DNA of 64,000 nt, from assembly GCA_037962975.1 (NCBI GenBank), contig CM075669.1:83372001-83436000 (forward strand), read 5' to 3'. The notes below the pieces were generated by a model. The model worked only from the letters and a program-made list of their open reading frames with translations. It did not search any database and was not told the origin of the DNA. Both the position numbers and the translations under genes were made by a program. The stretch's first letter is position 1. Every line of letters begins with the position of its first letter. Source of the stretch: Clitoria ternatea. Its lineage: Eukaryota > Streptophyta > Magnoliopsida > Fabales > Fabaceae. Shown piece after piece: positions 36,081 through 47,955 of the stretch.

Positions 36081-39000
36081 CTATGAAGATGGAATATTTT
36101 CCCACAAGCCTTCGTGGTGGTCATGACGACTGGCAACTACATCATCTATGTCGTGTTCCACAACAGATGTCAGAATACGTGTTGTGGCGGAAGGAATTTC
36201 CACAACATCAAGATTGAGGTCTCCAATGTTGTCTCTACCTTGGATAATAATTGACCATCGTTTGTCAGCTGGGTCAGTAACATAAAAAACTTGCTTCACT
36301 TACGTTGCCATGATGAATGGTTCCTCCTTATGACCTATCTTGTTGAGGTCCATCAATATAAATCTGAAATCATCAGTTTTGACACCATTCTTATTGTCAA
36401 CCTATTTACATTTAAACACAAGAATGGTGAAAAGACCGTAATCGACTTCCCATATATCTTCAATCACACCAAAGTAGCATGACTCAGCCATGACAGGATT
36501 GTTGTCCTTTGAAGTTGAGAAATGCATTGACTAAGCCACAACCATAACTTCACTATTTTGATTTGTACTCTTGTCATCCTGTGTCCTTGTATAGAACAGA
36601 TAGTTATTTATGTCACACCCATAGAAGGTGAAGACATCAAAGTTGGGGCCCTGTGCTAGTCGATGTAACGTCGAAGAAGCAGATGTGTCTTTCAGAATGG
36701 TCATTTGGAACCACTACATAAATGTCTTGTTGTGTTCATTCAACACCTACTTTTTAGTCATTCTAGGGTTGTTTCTCTTGACTAGGTCTTTATGAGTGGT
36801 TAGATATAGTTGCACGTCGTTTGTGTTGTTCAAAATATACAAGTGCGCTTAAAGGACATCATCACGTAGCATGCTCTTCATTTTTTTACCAATCGTACCT
36901 TTCCCATCCAATCGCCCATCATGACGAGTCTTCGGAATACCAATGCTTTCAGTATGTGACATATAATCAGTGTAAAACTTAATTGCTTCCTTTGTAATAT
37001 ACCTTTCCATAATCGAAGCTTTATGACGACGTTGATTCTTCATATACCCTTTCAATATCTTCATATATCGCTCAACGAGATACATCCACCGCAAGAACAC
37101 TAGACAACACAAACGGACCTCTCTCACCAAATGAATGATTAAGTAGACCATTATGTCAAAAAGAAGGCAGGAAATGAATTTCAAGCTGACATAGTATAAG
37201 TGATGCTTTCTGTTCCAACACATCCAATTCGTCAGGGACGATTACTTTGCAACATATGGAATTGAAAAACAAACATAGTCTTATTATGACATTTTTCATA
37301 TTTTAAGGAAGAATGTCATGAATGGCGATAGGTAGAAACTGTTACATCAACATATGACAATCGTGAGACTTCAACCCAACTAACTTCAAAACTTTCATTG
37401 AAACACAAGTGTTAATGTTTGAACCATAACCAGATGGAACTTTCACACTACGCAACGATTCACACAAACTTTACTTTTCTTTTTTGGACAACGTATGACA
37501 TGCTGGGGGCAAATATGTTCTTTTGCCCCTTGATTATGGATGCAAATCCTAATGTATACCCATCAACTCTAAGTCCATATGCGAATTTAAACCATCCTTA
37601 ATCTTCTCGAGTATGTTTAAGAGTGTTCCAACTAAACTATCATACACATTTTTCTCTACATGCATTACATCAATGTAGTGTCTTACATCAAGCTCCTTCC
37701 AATACGGTAGGACAAAAAATGTTGACTTTTTCTTCTAGTTGTTTTGTGTGGTGGATTGTTTTTCACACTTACCAAACATCACATTGACGTCTTTCACCTT
37801 TTCATATATCTGGCGACCAGATAGTGGTGGATGAGGCATTTCAAAATCTTCCGTACCGTTGAATGACTTCTCTAACCTATAAAATGGATGATTAGCTTTA
37901 AGAAACCTTCAATGTTGAAGATAAACATTTTCCTACCATGGTGCAGCCACACAGAACTAGTTCCCTCCTCACATATAGGACAAGCTTAATTACCCTGCAC
38001 GTTGTACCCAGATAAGTTACCATACGCTTGAAAGTCATTGACCGTGCAAAATAGTTTGGCACATAATTTGAATGATTGCCCTGCAAACCTGTCAAACACT
38101 TTAACCCCGTCTTCCCATAACATTTTTAGGTCTTCAACTAATGGAGTTAAATATACATCAATGTCATTCCCCGATTGTCATGGACCAAAAATCATCATTG
38201 ATAACATAACATATTTTCGCTTCACGCACAGCCATGGCGGCAAGTTGTAAACAAACAAGAAAATAGGCCACGAACTATGGTTTGTGCTCAGGTTCCCATA
38301 CAGGTTCATGCCGTCTGTGGCTAGTGCAAGCCTAACATTTCTTTGTTCATGGGCAAAATTCGAAAACATCGTATCTACTTTCTTCCACTACGATCCATTT
38401 GTCGGATGCCTAAGTAGTCCATCAATAACCTTTTCATCAGTATGCCATCTCATAAGTTTTGCATCATCTGCATTGGCAAATAGACGCTTTAGTCTTGGAA
38501 CTATGGGCAGATACCATAACACCTTTGTAGGAGACCCTTTAGTACAAACTTCATTAGAATCAGCCTCTTTCTTCTTATACCGTGACACCCTACACCTAGG
38601 ATATCGATGCAGTATTTCATACTCACCCCGGAATAATACACAATTATTTGGGCATGCATGTATCCTCGTATACTCTAAACCCATAGGACACAACACCTTT
38701 TTGGCCTCATAGTTACGATTCGGCAAGGTGTTTCAAGCTAGGAGCATTTCTTTCAACAACTTTAGTAAGTCAGTGAAACTTTTATCCGTCCACCCATTTA
38801 TGTTCATGAGCTCTCTTAAAACCTTCTACCCCCACATCACGAATCATATCCTCAAGTTGGTCATCAATGTTGACATCGATGTCATGCATCGAGCTTTGAT
38901 TTTCAGTTTGAGAGCTGGTACTTGGCACTACCACATCTTCACCGTGCCATATCCAATGGGTATAACTACAAAGAAACGTATCACATAGTAGATGTTCTCA

Positions 39001-39165
39001 TACCTCTTCCAAGTCTAGCCGACGCAGGTTCAAGCATTTAACACAAGGGCAAAAATACCTTCCATTCACCTCCTCAGCATTCCATGCTATGAATTCTATC
39101 AATGATTCAACTCCACTCTTATACTCTAGACTTATGCATGATGTAGTTATCTAACTCTGATCCAT
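36081..39165 (-). pseudogene. TNP2-like CACTA transposase gene
   Basis: ATG at 39165 on the minus strand, MDQS then a stop where Trp is usual. The transposase-associated zinc domain follows, with GRYFCPCVKCLN. Downstream come the tnp2 domain (CPNNCVLFRGEYE; KVLWYLPIVPRLKRLFAN near 38500; WHTDEKVIDGLLRHP; LATDGMNLYGNLSTNHSSWP near 38300; ACPICEEGTSS near 37960), then a DUF4218-like region (VMVYLIIHLVREVRLC; RWMYLVERYMKILKGYM; 36849-37223). A DUF4216-like C-terminus (VFYVTDPADKRWSIIIQG, 36081-36299) ends the gene. The order equals that of intact plant TNP2 genes. At least ten stops or shifts interrupt it. TNP2 supplies the transposase that binds the terminal repeats and cuts the ends. Confidence 0.92.
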
Positions 39166-40804
39166 ACCAACTGTTTACAAGGTGCTATGATCAATCTCAC
39201 TTTTTTTACAAAGGTGGTGGTCCTACCCATTCAGGAATACAATTGTTTTTATACGTCATTGATATATATAGGTTAGGAGTTATTTTAAAATTTGATCAAA
39301 TTTCGGTAGCATTTCATATTGGTCTCTAAGTACACAAAATGAGAGTGGTCAAATCAAATTCAACCACAACCAAATATGCACCTAGAGAACAACACAAAAT
39401 GCAAGTTACCGAAACTTTATCAAAATTTAAAATAACTCCTAACTTGTACATACCAACGGCGTATAAAAACAATTGTTCATTCTAAACTTTCCAAATGGAC
39501 AATTCAAGATACAACACAAACGATGAAATTAATTAATTTAATGACCATTTGTGTCGAATCTCAAATGGGGAACTATGTTTCACTCATGTAAAGTAACTTT
39601 TATACTAGTTAACTAGTATGAGCCTACGAGTTCTCAAGATTGACAACCATACACATACAACAGCAACAAAAATTACATTATATGAGAACAACCAACAACA
39701 ACAGAAATAACATTATATACTATACAGTGAAATGTAAATTTTGTAAGAACATATCCACTCCTCACTTTCCTTTTTTATAAGAAAAAATCTAAATCAATAC
39801 AGTTAAGTAAGTAATAGTTAAATTTATTAGTTTTTTTAAAAAAAATATAATGATATTTCAAATGTATCTATGTGTTTTCAAAATTCCAACAGACACTACA
39901 CAGATTTGAAAATTACAAAGAGCCATAATCATAGAGCAATGAACTCGTGGTGTTAATAAAAGATTATCTACATGCATTATTTGTGAGAATTATTTGCTTA
40001 ACTATAATAGTTTAATCACATTTTAACAAATTGGATAAATCAGTTGACAAATAATTTCATCGTATTTTTTAATTTGCTTAATAGATAACATAATTTTGTT
40101 ATAATTTCTAATATAAAGAATTTTACTATACTTACAATACAACTACATAGTTCATGTCAATAAAGTATAAAAAAGATACATGTGGTGAAGTTCTGTTTTA
40201 TGAGATAACAAATTTCACTTGTTTGATGGAGGATATTGCCTAGAATCTCTCATGATGTTTATAAACTAGTATACTCGATGATCCCATGGTATTAAATAAA
40301 TAAAACCGACCCTCACATACATTTGTACGAATATAATAGAGAAGAAAGAAACCCTTACGATTCACAAGTATAAAATATGCATATTAAGTTTTTAACCTAA
40401 GAATAATTAAGGAAATGGGACCAAGCAAAGTTTGATAACGAGATGAACAACAAAAAAAGCATATGAGATGAACAACATATGGTATACAAGAAACAAATGT
40501 GGTATAAAGTGTTCAGTAAAAACAACATATGAGAGGAACAACATATATCACATAAACACGAGCAAAAATAGAAACAAACAATGTATATGAGATTTCATCC
40601 AAACAGTGACGAGTAAAAATAGGGAGGACTTACCAGACAATGCTGCAAAACAAGGACAAGGAATGCGCAAGAAGAAGGCAACAATAGTAAAAACTGGAGG
40701 CGCAGATGGTTGCAAAAGCTGGAAATGATTGGGGATGAAGAGAACTAGCACGAACGAAGAAGGAGAAAGTGAAAAAAGGCTATCAGGCGTGGCTTTTCAA
40801 GTTC
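39166..40804. other. CACTA 5' noncoding region
   Basis: Upstream of the TNP2 start on the minus strand. AT-rich, with no gene. Promoter elements for the transposase would be expected here, but I cannot single out a convincing one. Confidence 0.4.
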
Positions 40805-41218
40805 CTGAAAAGAAATATAATCACGGATCCCCTTGCAACCATGATTATATTACACATATAATCACGGTTACACCAATACCCCTAGTTAAATATTAACTCT
40901 ATATCCACGGTTAACACCATAACTGTGAACGTATCCATCAATATATAATCACAGTTGTAGAGTCAACAGTGATTATATAGTCCCCAATGAATAAACCCTG
41001 AACTATATATCCACGGTTGAAAATACAACCGTGATTATATATTTTAGGATACAATCATGGTTCTGATGTTATCCATGATTATATTGTTACCCTTGAACCT
41101 ACAATCACGGTTGTTCACCACCCATGATTATATAGTTACCTTATAATTTCAAAAATGTCACCGTGTATTCTTTTATCACTGATCCACTCTAACCTGTGAT
41201 TATATCCAGTTGTTATAT
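40805..41218. repeat. CACTA subterminal repeats, right
   Basis: About 14 copies of ATAATCACGGTT and its complement in both orientations (for example 40861, 40905, 40966, 41011, 41029, 41053, 41104), matching those at the left end in core but usually ATAT rather than TTAA-flanked. Confidence 0.9.
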
Positions 41219-41236
41219 CCACTTTTTGCACTAGTG
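41219..41236 (-). repeat. CACTA terminal inverted repeat, right
   Basis: CACTAGTGCAAAAAGTGG read on the minus strand; perfect CACTA core. TTA follows at 41237-41239. Confidence 0.95.
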
Positions 41237-41239
41237 TTA

Positions 41240-42152
41240 GTATAGAGTTTATGTGACTTGCATGATGAATTAATGATGTTGAAGATGATTGGGATTGTTA
41301 ATCATGAGATTACGTGATGAATTAGAAAATAAGTGATGTTGTTGGTAAATATGTTGAATTTGGTGGAAACATATGCATGAGTTGCACGAAGCCAATATGT
41401 ATGCATTTAGTTATCGCTATGGGAAAATTTGCAACGTGTTTGTAAATGTTTGTGAATTTTGTGTGAATTAGTTGGCATAAAGTTGATTTGATTCATGTTA
41501 TGTATAAGTTGGAAATAGGTGAATTTGTGTAAAATAAGGAACTAAATAGGTGATTCAGAGATCTGTTAGGTTTTGGAACCCCTGGAAGGGTCCAATAGGT
41601 TCCCTAGATATTTTAGAAACTGTACAAATAGGCTTTGGACCATTTGGAGTCCATCTAGGTGGTTTGGTGTAAGGGTTGCACATAATTGAATTAAGCTGTG
41701 TTTTACGCATAACTCATAGAATTTTGACGAACAGACAACACCAACAGATCCGAAACGGGGAAAACATGTGGCTCATGAAGTTTTGTGACTATTGGACCTG
41801 AAATGGGCCAATTGGGTAGGTCGGAAGTTGGCCGAATGGCCTACATGCATAATAGCACCTGATGCTGTTTCTGGTATGCTGACGCTGGGCGTCAGCCTGG
41901 CGTATAGCGTTGGGCTGTGTGGAGAGTCCCACGCGTAGCGTCGAGCCTCTGTTTTTGGATTTTGGGTTTCTTTCATCTTTAAGGGTAGTTTGGTATTCAT
42001 AGTTGTTGTATAATTGGTAATTTGGCACTTTTCTTTGAAATTAATTATTTTCACAACTATTGAATTATTTATTTAATTATTTACGAAAAAAATTTATTGG
42101 GAAATTTAATTAAACGCATAAAAATAAATGTAAATTAACCTAGGACATCAAA
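41240..42152 (+). mobile_element. LTR C, last part
   Basis: Resumes after the CACTA element and runs to GGACATCAAA before CATTC (42153-42157). The end is not a clean CA, so the terminal bases are probably mutated. A second GCGTCAG/TAGCGT motif cluster lies at 41879-41944. Without insertions LTR C is about 3.9 kb and contains no gag or pol: a solo LTR. Confidence 0.75.
41879..41944 (+). repeat. GACGCTGGGCGTCAG motif cluster, LTR C right
   Basis: GACGCTGGGCGTCAG, GGCGTATAGCGTTG and CACGCGTAGCGTCGAG within about 65 bases, same motif type as at 9663-9735. Confidence 0.7.
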
Positions 42153-42620
42153 CATTCCAAGTGATGAATGTGAATACATTTGTTATTATGTGCATATGCA
42201 TTTCAATTACATGTATACTTTGTATTGAATCATCAACTATCACCATAATTTCATCATTTTAACAACATACACATATATCATGTTCATCAATCAAACTCAT
42301 AGCAAAGCATATACATGTACACATTGTTGCCCTTCACCATATTGGGCTAACACAAATATCATCATCCACACACAAAGTCTTTTCTTGTATTCACATCTTG
42401 TTTGTTGTCTTTAGGTTTTCTTTCACCCAATACAACCATCATCACAGTCCATCACCTTTTGGCATATCTCCATGCTATATGCAAATGCTCTTAAGCTAAT
42501 GCACATGCAAATATCATCATTCTTTGTTAAATAAATCATGCAATGATTTGATAACGGTGCCGTACAAATACTTTGTCTACACCGATTTTGTAAGATCAAA
42601 AAGAGGTGATACACATGTGG
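42153..42620 (-). mobile_element. LTR B, right part
   Basis: Homology to B' resumes directly after LTR C: CATTCCAAGTGATGAATGTG matches B' near 27995, and CTATATGCAAATGCTCTTAA (about 42474) matches B' at about 28306. Similarity fades after about 42600, so the far end of LTR B is lost or replaced. Confidence 0.8.
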
Positions 42621-43325
42621 AATACTTCGTCTTGTATTTTCTTCGCACATAAAACTCTTTTTTATTAAAATTCCTAAAAATGCAATAAGTCCCCTTTCAA
42701 AACACATAAGAGTTCAAAAAATATATTTTCCTTAATTCAAAAATCAAAGTTTCAAAAGTAATTTTTTTTAATATCCAAAAATAATTTCCAAACCAAGAAC
42801 TACGTAACTCTAATTTCCCGACATACTCGGGAATACGTAGGAGTGGGAATAATTCCTGTCGGGCCCATTTTCCTTTTAGTAATTTTTGTGTGTCTTTGTT
42901 TTATTTCATTTAATTTTACATTGTTACTATTTAATTTAAAAACACCATTTTACTACGAGGAGGTTAATTTACATGAGACATCTTGTTAATATTCTCATAT
43001 TTTCAAACTCTTTTTTTGTTAAATAATAATATTTCTTATAAAAAGATTAATTTGGATGAAACATCCAGTTAATGTTTTATTTTACTTTATTTTATTTTAT
43101 CTTATTTTATATTATTTTATTTTGTTTTACATTATCTTATCTTATTTTACTTCATTTTATCTTATTTTATTTTAACTTTCTTAATTTTTATTATGTACAA
43201 ATTAAGATTAATTTGGATGAGACGTCTTGTTAATATTTTATTTTATTTTATTATTAATTATTATTGTTGTTATCTATTTAGGTTGTTCGATTTAAGATTA
43301 ATTTGGACGAGACGTTCTGTTAACC
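42621..43325. repeat. Unassigned repeat DNA with AAGATTAATTTGGATGA copies
   Basis: Contains a stretch around 42820-42870 with ACTCGGGAATACGTAGGAGT, then TTTTA-rich DNA (43060-43190). A phrase of about 36 bases, AAGATTAATTTGGATGA followed by GACGTCTTGTTAATATTTTA, recurs at about 42961 (degenerate), 43043, 43204 and 43294. It may be untranslated sequence of a retroelement; I cannot name it. Confidence 0.5.
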
Positions 43326-43935
43326 TTATCAAGAAGAATCATTCTCTATGATCAAAATTCTCTTAATCTCTTTTGAGCTTTTCTTAGACAAAGGCCTTCT
43401 TTGTTGTTTTGCCTCTAGCAGACCTTGGCTCTTTTGTCTTTCCTCACTTAGTGTATCTATTCATCTTTGTACATCTTTCAAATACTAAGTTCTGTGAAAA
43501 GCTTTGTAATCTATTCTTACAAATTAGTTAGTGTACAAGTCTAATGTATTGCTAGCCTTTAGTTTCATTGGGAAACAGTTGTGGCCTAAAGAGGCTTTTA
43601 AAAGAATACTTTAGTTTTGAGCCAGGAGTGGCTTGTTAAAAGAATACTTAGGTTTAAGCTAGGAGTGGCTAGAGTCAAGAATACTTATGGCATAAGTTTG
43701 GTACTGTTATTGTAAAGGAGATTTTACAATAGTGGAAATCTTTCAATTTAAAAAGGACTGGACGTAGCTTCTGTGTTAGAAGTGAACCAGTATAAATCTT
43801 TAGTATTCTTTCTTCTCTTACCTTGCTCTTATCAAGTCTGTTTCTCAAGTCTGATTACCTATGCTTTAAAGGTTTAAATTTTCATAAAAGTCTTAAGACT
43901 GATTCAACCCTCTTCTAAGTCTGATTCTGAACCAT
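43326..43935 (+). mobile_element. Probable right half of the copia F 3' LTR
   Basis: The style matches 7461-8121 (repeated AAGTCTG words, similar base composition) and it ends with GATTCAACCCTCTTCTAAG, the sort of sequence found just before the 3' terminus of plant copia LTRs. No clean duplication is visible at the junctions with LTR B, so the link to F is inferred. Confidence 0.45.
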
Positions 43936-44591
43936 CATAGACAAATGAATTCAAAGTATGATCGCTTTAGATTATACGTATCTTTGGACTTAGGGTAGTG
44001 AGACTAATTTGTATTAAATAATAAAGGTTGCTCTTATTTATAAATCCTATGTTTCCAAGGTGAATTTTCCTAATTTATTTAGCTTCTTCCTTTTGGAACT
44101 CCACTAACGTACCTAATTTCCAAAGAACCACATTCAATTCTTAAATTAGGCCCATTAACATACATTGAAAATTTAAAAGCTCTAAAAAGATTATGTTACT
44201 CTCCTAATCCTAATCTTAGGTTCAATTTGCGTAAATTGAATAATTAAGTTCACTTTAGCCTATCTATAGATCATAAAGTGCATAAAATAGAATGCAAATT
44301 GAATAAAAACATAGACTTTATAAAGAAGAACTGAATTCAAATATATTAATACACCATAGTTCACCCCTAAATCCCAAGAAAAATAAGTTTAGCTACACAT
44401 GATTTAGGAAATCAAGCTACACATAAAGATGTTTAGAATTTTACAAAAGGAATACATAAAGAGAACTAAGACAGACCAATAGAAACAACACTATTTGTGA
44501 ATCTTTCCTTGATAAGCCTTTGTTTCTCTTTGATTCCTTGCAATAATTCATCTCAAGAACTTGTTCCTTGCCTTTAGAATGGTGTTTCTAC
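43936..44591. other. AT-rich DNA without recognised features
   Basis: No ORF, repeat or terminus that I can support. It ends with TCTAC (44587-44591), the target duplication of the next LTR. Confidence 0.5.
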
Positions 44592-45878
44592 TGTTGGTGT
44601 ATGCACTATGAGCTTTTATGCTTCTTCATTTGTATCATTTTTCTACTTATCAATAGAATAAATATTTCAGTTTAAAATTGTTTTAAAACATATTTATCCT
44701 TGGAGTAATAGGTCATATAAAAATTATTCCTAAAATGTCCCTAGTCAAGTATTTACATGGGGACATGTAAATACACTGAGACTAGTGTGTGAGTGTACTG
44801 ATGACCTGATCTCACAGATCATATATATAGATGATATCGAGTCTTCACACAGGTACACATTAAGAGTAATGATGTACTGGACAGACCCACCATGAGAACG
44901 TTGCATGGATCGTTACATGATTGTCATAAACGATTCTCAATGTGATAATGGTATATGTAGTCCTTCGACCTGAAGTCACTACGATTCCTACATGAGGAGT
45001 TTATTGTTTTAATACAATTAAACGTCTTCTGTAACAAGAGGACTATAAAGGTTGTGATTAGGCAATGAACAAATTATGTAGAGGGATGTGAGTGATGTAG
45101 ATGGGATTTGTCTCTCCTATGTGACAGGAGTGATATCCATAGGCCACTTGATGGAGTAAGACTAAGAAAACGCATGGTCATGCTAGAAAGAATAAATATT
45201 AGATATTTATTCAGATCCAGTCTACTCCGGTATCAAGTAAAATAAATTGGGCCGTACAAGGATGACGCGACCATGCCTTGGGCCCAATTAGGATATCGTG
45301 ACAAAAGGAATAAACATATTAAATAATTATCACTTATAGGTTATGTTGATAATATTCGGACATAATGATGCATTGCTAGATGCCGCTCTTATTTTATATT
45401 AATAATAAAATAGTTTATTATTAATATGACCGGGTATTTTACCTATAGGGTCACACACATAGAGTAAGCCCATCAGAAAATGTTGTCTTATTTTAGTTGG
45501 ACTAAAATAAAGCTATTGGGCCTAACTCATTTGGAATGAGTAAGGAGCCCACTTTTAGAGAGAACAAATTAGGTCAAACCTAAGCCTATAAATAGAGCAT
45601 AAGATGCTCATAGGCCGTTCACTCAAGTGAGACACAAATTCGCAAAAGTTGCAAGAGCTACATGCCGTCAAACTAGCAGTTGGCAAGTGTTGCGATTCTG
45701 GTGGGAGTGCTCGTGTGGACTCCTAAAGGACGAGGCTACGACTGCTTCGGAGTTCTTCAAGAGGTAATCCAAAATGAATTTTGAAATTGTTTTTGTGCTT
45801 TGAAACACGGAACCTTGCAAATCCTATGGAATCCCTTTTATTTTTTTTCCGCTGCTCATGCTTAGGGATTGCCTAACA
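44592..45878 (+). mobile_element. Copia-type solo LTR
   Basis: 1287 bp from TGTTGGTGTATG to GCCTAACA, flanked by the perfect five-base duplication TCTAC (44587-44591 and 45879-45883). A TATA box (CCTATAAATAGAGC) lies about 290 bases before the right end, the usual place for a plus-strand LTR. No internal region, so it arose by recombination between LTRs. The copia assignment is from its length and termini. Confidence 0.88.
45587..45594 (+). promoter_or_regulatory. TATA box of the solo LTR
   Basis: TATAAATA in the context CCTATAAATAGAGC, followed by a leader-like stretch with no ORF. Confidence 0.7.
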
Positions 45879-46009
45879 TCTACCTCTAGGAATATGTCCC
45901 CCTATTTTTGGACCCTCTTTTCCTTAAATACCAGTGTAAAAACGTAAAATAGGGTTTTTGTAGCGGCCACGAACCATGGCTTGGCCATGGAGTGCTCTAC
46001 CAGGGACTC

Positions 46010-46940
46010 ATCTTAAAAATTCATTTATGTTAAGTCCTAAAATCCTTACCCATGAAGTAACGACAAAATTCATTTACGTTGACTCCTAAAATCCCGACTG
46101 TAGGAGTAATGGCAAGTTCATTTACGTTAATTCCTAAAATCTGAACCGTGGGAATAACGATAAATTCATTTACATTAAGTCCTAAAATCCCGACTCAGGG
46201 TGTAATAGCAAAATTCATTAACGTTAAGTCCTAAAATCCTGACTAAAGGAGTAAAGAAAAATTCATTTACGTTGAGTTCTAAAATCTCGACCCAAGGAGT
46301 AACGACAAAATTTATTTACGTTTAAGTAACAAATCCTGACAGAAAGAGTAACAACAAATTTATTTACGCCAAGTCCTAAAATCCTAATCGAGGGAGTAAT
46401 GACAAATTCATTTATGTTAAGTCCTAAAATTCCGCCCGAAGGAGTAACAGAAAAAATTTATTTAAGTCTTAAAATCCAGACAAGGGGTAACAAAAAATTC
46501 ATTTACGCTAAGTCTTAAAATCCTGACCTAGGGAGTAATAAAAATTTCATTTACATTAAGTCCTAAAATCTTGACCGATGGAGTAATAGAAAAATTCATT
46601 TATCTTGTCCTGAAATCCTAACTGAGGGAGTAACAGCAAATTCATTCACATTAAGTCCTAAAATCCCGACCAAGAGAGTAACGACGAAAACCAAATCATG
46701 TTTAAGTAATAAAATCCTAACTCAGGGAGTAACGACAAAAATTAAATCCTAAAAACCCAACCGAGGAAGTAACAACAAGAATCCAATCATGCTAAAACCA
46801 AGGGCATAACAAAACTCAATTACATTAATATCTTAAGTGAAGAAGTTGCATCAAGATTCATTTACAAAATTTTAATATCCCGAGCAAAGGAGTTACATCA
46901 AGATTCATTTACAAAACGATAATATCATCCAAAGCCAACA
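46010..46940. repeat. Tandem array of about 48-49 bp units
   Basis: About 18 units built as ATTCATTTACGTTAAG, then TCCTAAAATCC and GAC, then GGGAGTAACGACAAA. The phrase TCCTAAAAT starts at 46035, 46084, 46132, 46180 and 46229, giving the period. Units diverge towards the right end, where the last ones keep only ATTCATTTACAAAA. The stretch 45884-46009 before it holds nothing I recognise. Confidence 0.9.
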
Positions 46941-46958
46941 AAGGAAAAATTATAAAGA

Positions 46959-47955
46959 TCAACCAAACAAAGGCGCAATTATGTCAAATTTGTAAAAGCC
47001 ACATTTTAAAGAAGAATCAAGTTTATACAAAAAAGCCTCTACATCAAAGAAAACAAAAACAAAAAATACAAGAAATAAATTAAGTGTTAGGTGGAGGAGG
47101 TAGCCATTCATCATCCTGGGGAGGTGGATGAGGAATTCTAACCTGGTCTTGATAAGGAAGAAGAGGAACTCAAACTTTGACCTGAAAAGAAGAAGTAGAA
47201 GGATTGGTCGCAACATTATCGTCCTCAGAATTCAGAGGATCTATAACCTTACCATCCACCCCCACCTTAAAAGGGTCTACACCCTCCAGGAAATCGCAAG
47301 AAGAGGGTTCAAAGTTGAAACTTACTTGCGGTAAAGCTCAAAACCTAAAACAAACTTCTCTGCTACCTCCCTTCTTAGAGTCTCTACTTGCTTTTCCTAC
47401 TCCAAGCACTCCTGCCGACCTTGAGCCTCAACATTCTGGGCCTAAGACTCAGCTTCCTAGCCCCTTGCCTTACCAACTCCAGTGCTATCTCCTTTGCCTT
47501 ACACAGGTCAGTCTTCTGCCTTAGCCACTCCTTCAACTCTCTCAACCTCTTTAAAGCCTCCTCTGCTTCCTAAACTTTACTCACCAAGATATCTTTCTCT
47601 TTAGTTGGTGACACCATGACTTTGTCTTAGGCACGGATGTACTCATCCAAGAAATACCCCATCGACGTTGTTTGAAGAGCGAACATCTCTATGGCATGAC
47701 AAACGACTAAAGGATTAGAACCCACATACTTGGATTTATCCTTCTTAAAAATCAAGGCCAAATTATTGAACTCAGGAATCAAAAACCTAGTGTCCCTTAA
47801 AGATGTTATGAGGTTCTCGACTGAGTTTCCCTGGAGCATGAATTACTTATAATCCCAAGAGGCAGGGTCGTTGTTGAGTTTAAGGGAGCCCCCAGATGCT
47901 CGATCGTCATGTGCTCCAAGTGATTAAGGGAACCTTTTGTGATTTTGGAGCCTCT
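46959..47955 (-). pseudogene. Decayed retroelement ORF G, right part (interrupted by copia E)
   Basis: Minus-strand coding remnants. The best piece, 47627-47839 (70 codons), contains NLITSLRDTRFLIPEFNNLA and VCHAIEMFALQTTSMGYF. Downstream, in shifting frames, a Glu/Lys/Leu-rich stretch resembles a coiled coil (EAEEALKRLRELKEWLRQK, about 47510-47570). The same gene appears to begin on the other side of copia E with ATG at 57731 (MSACDLKKAYRAEKWGRPRA). I do not recognise the family; the adjoining tandem array and noncoding DNA suggest a large retroelement with repeats in its untranslated region. Confidence 0.5.

Larger units (their letters stand above)
21944..41236 (-). mobile_element. CACTA (En/Spm-like) DNA transposon
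   Basis: The right end reads, on the minus strand, CACTAGTGCAAAAAGTGG; the left end reads CATTAGTGCAAAAAAGGG, a one-base change in the CACTA core. Both are flanked by TTA (21941-21943, 41237-41239), the 3-base duplication typical of CACTA elements. Subterminal repeats of ATCACGGTT type fill both ends. The minus strand encodes a TNP2-like transposase gene (39165 to 36081) and a second gene with a plant transposase-type region and a Ulp1-like protease (35951 to 33571, then 23300 to about 22530). Without LTR A the element is about 9.0 kb. The genes carry stops, so it is no longer autonomous. Confidence 0.95.

Noticed and set aside
38284..38712. 142-codon plus-strand ORF
   Set aside because: It is antisense to the well-supported TNP2 coding sequence on the minus strand.
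45400..45425. AT-rich hairpin TTATATTAATAATAAAATAG in the solo LTR, possibly a small RNA precursor or MITE
   Set aside because: Too short and too AT-rich; no duplication or terminal repeats around it.
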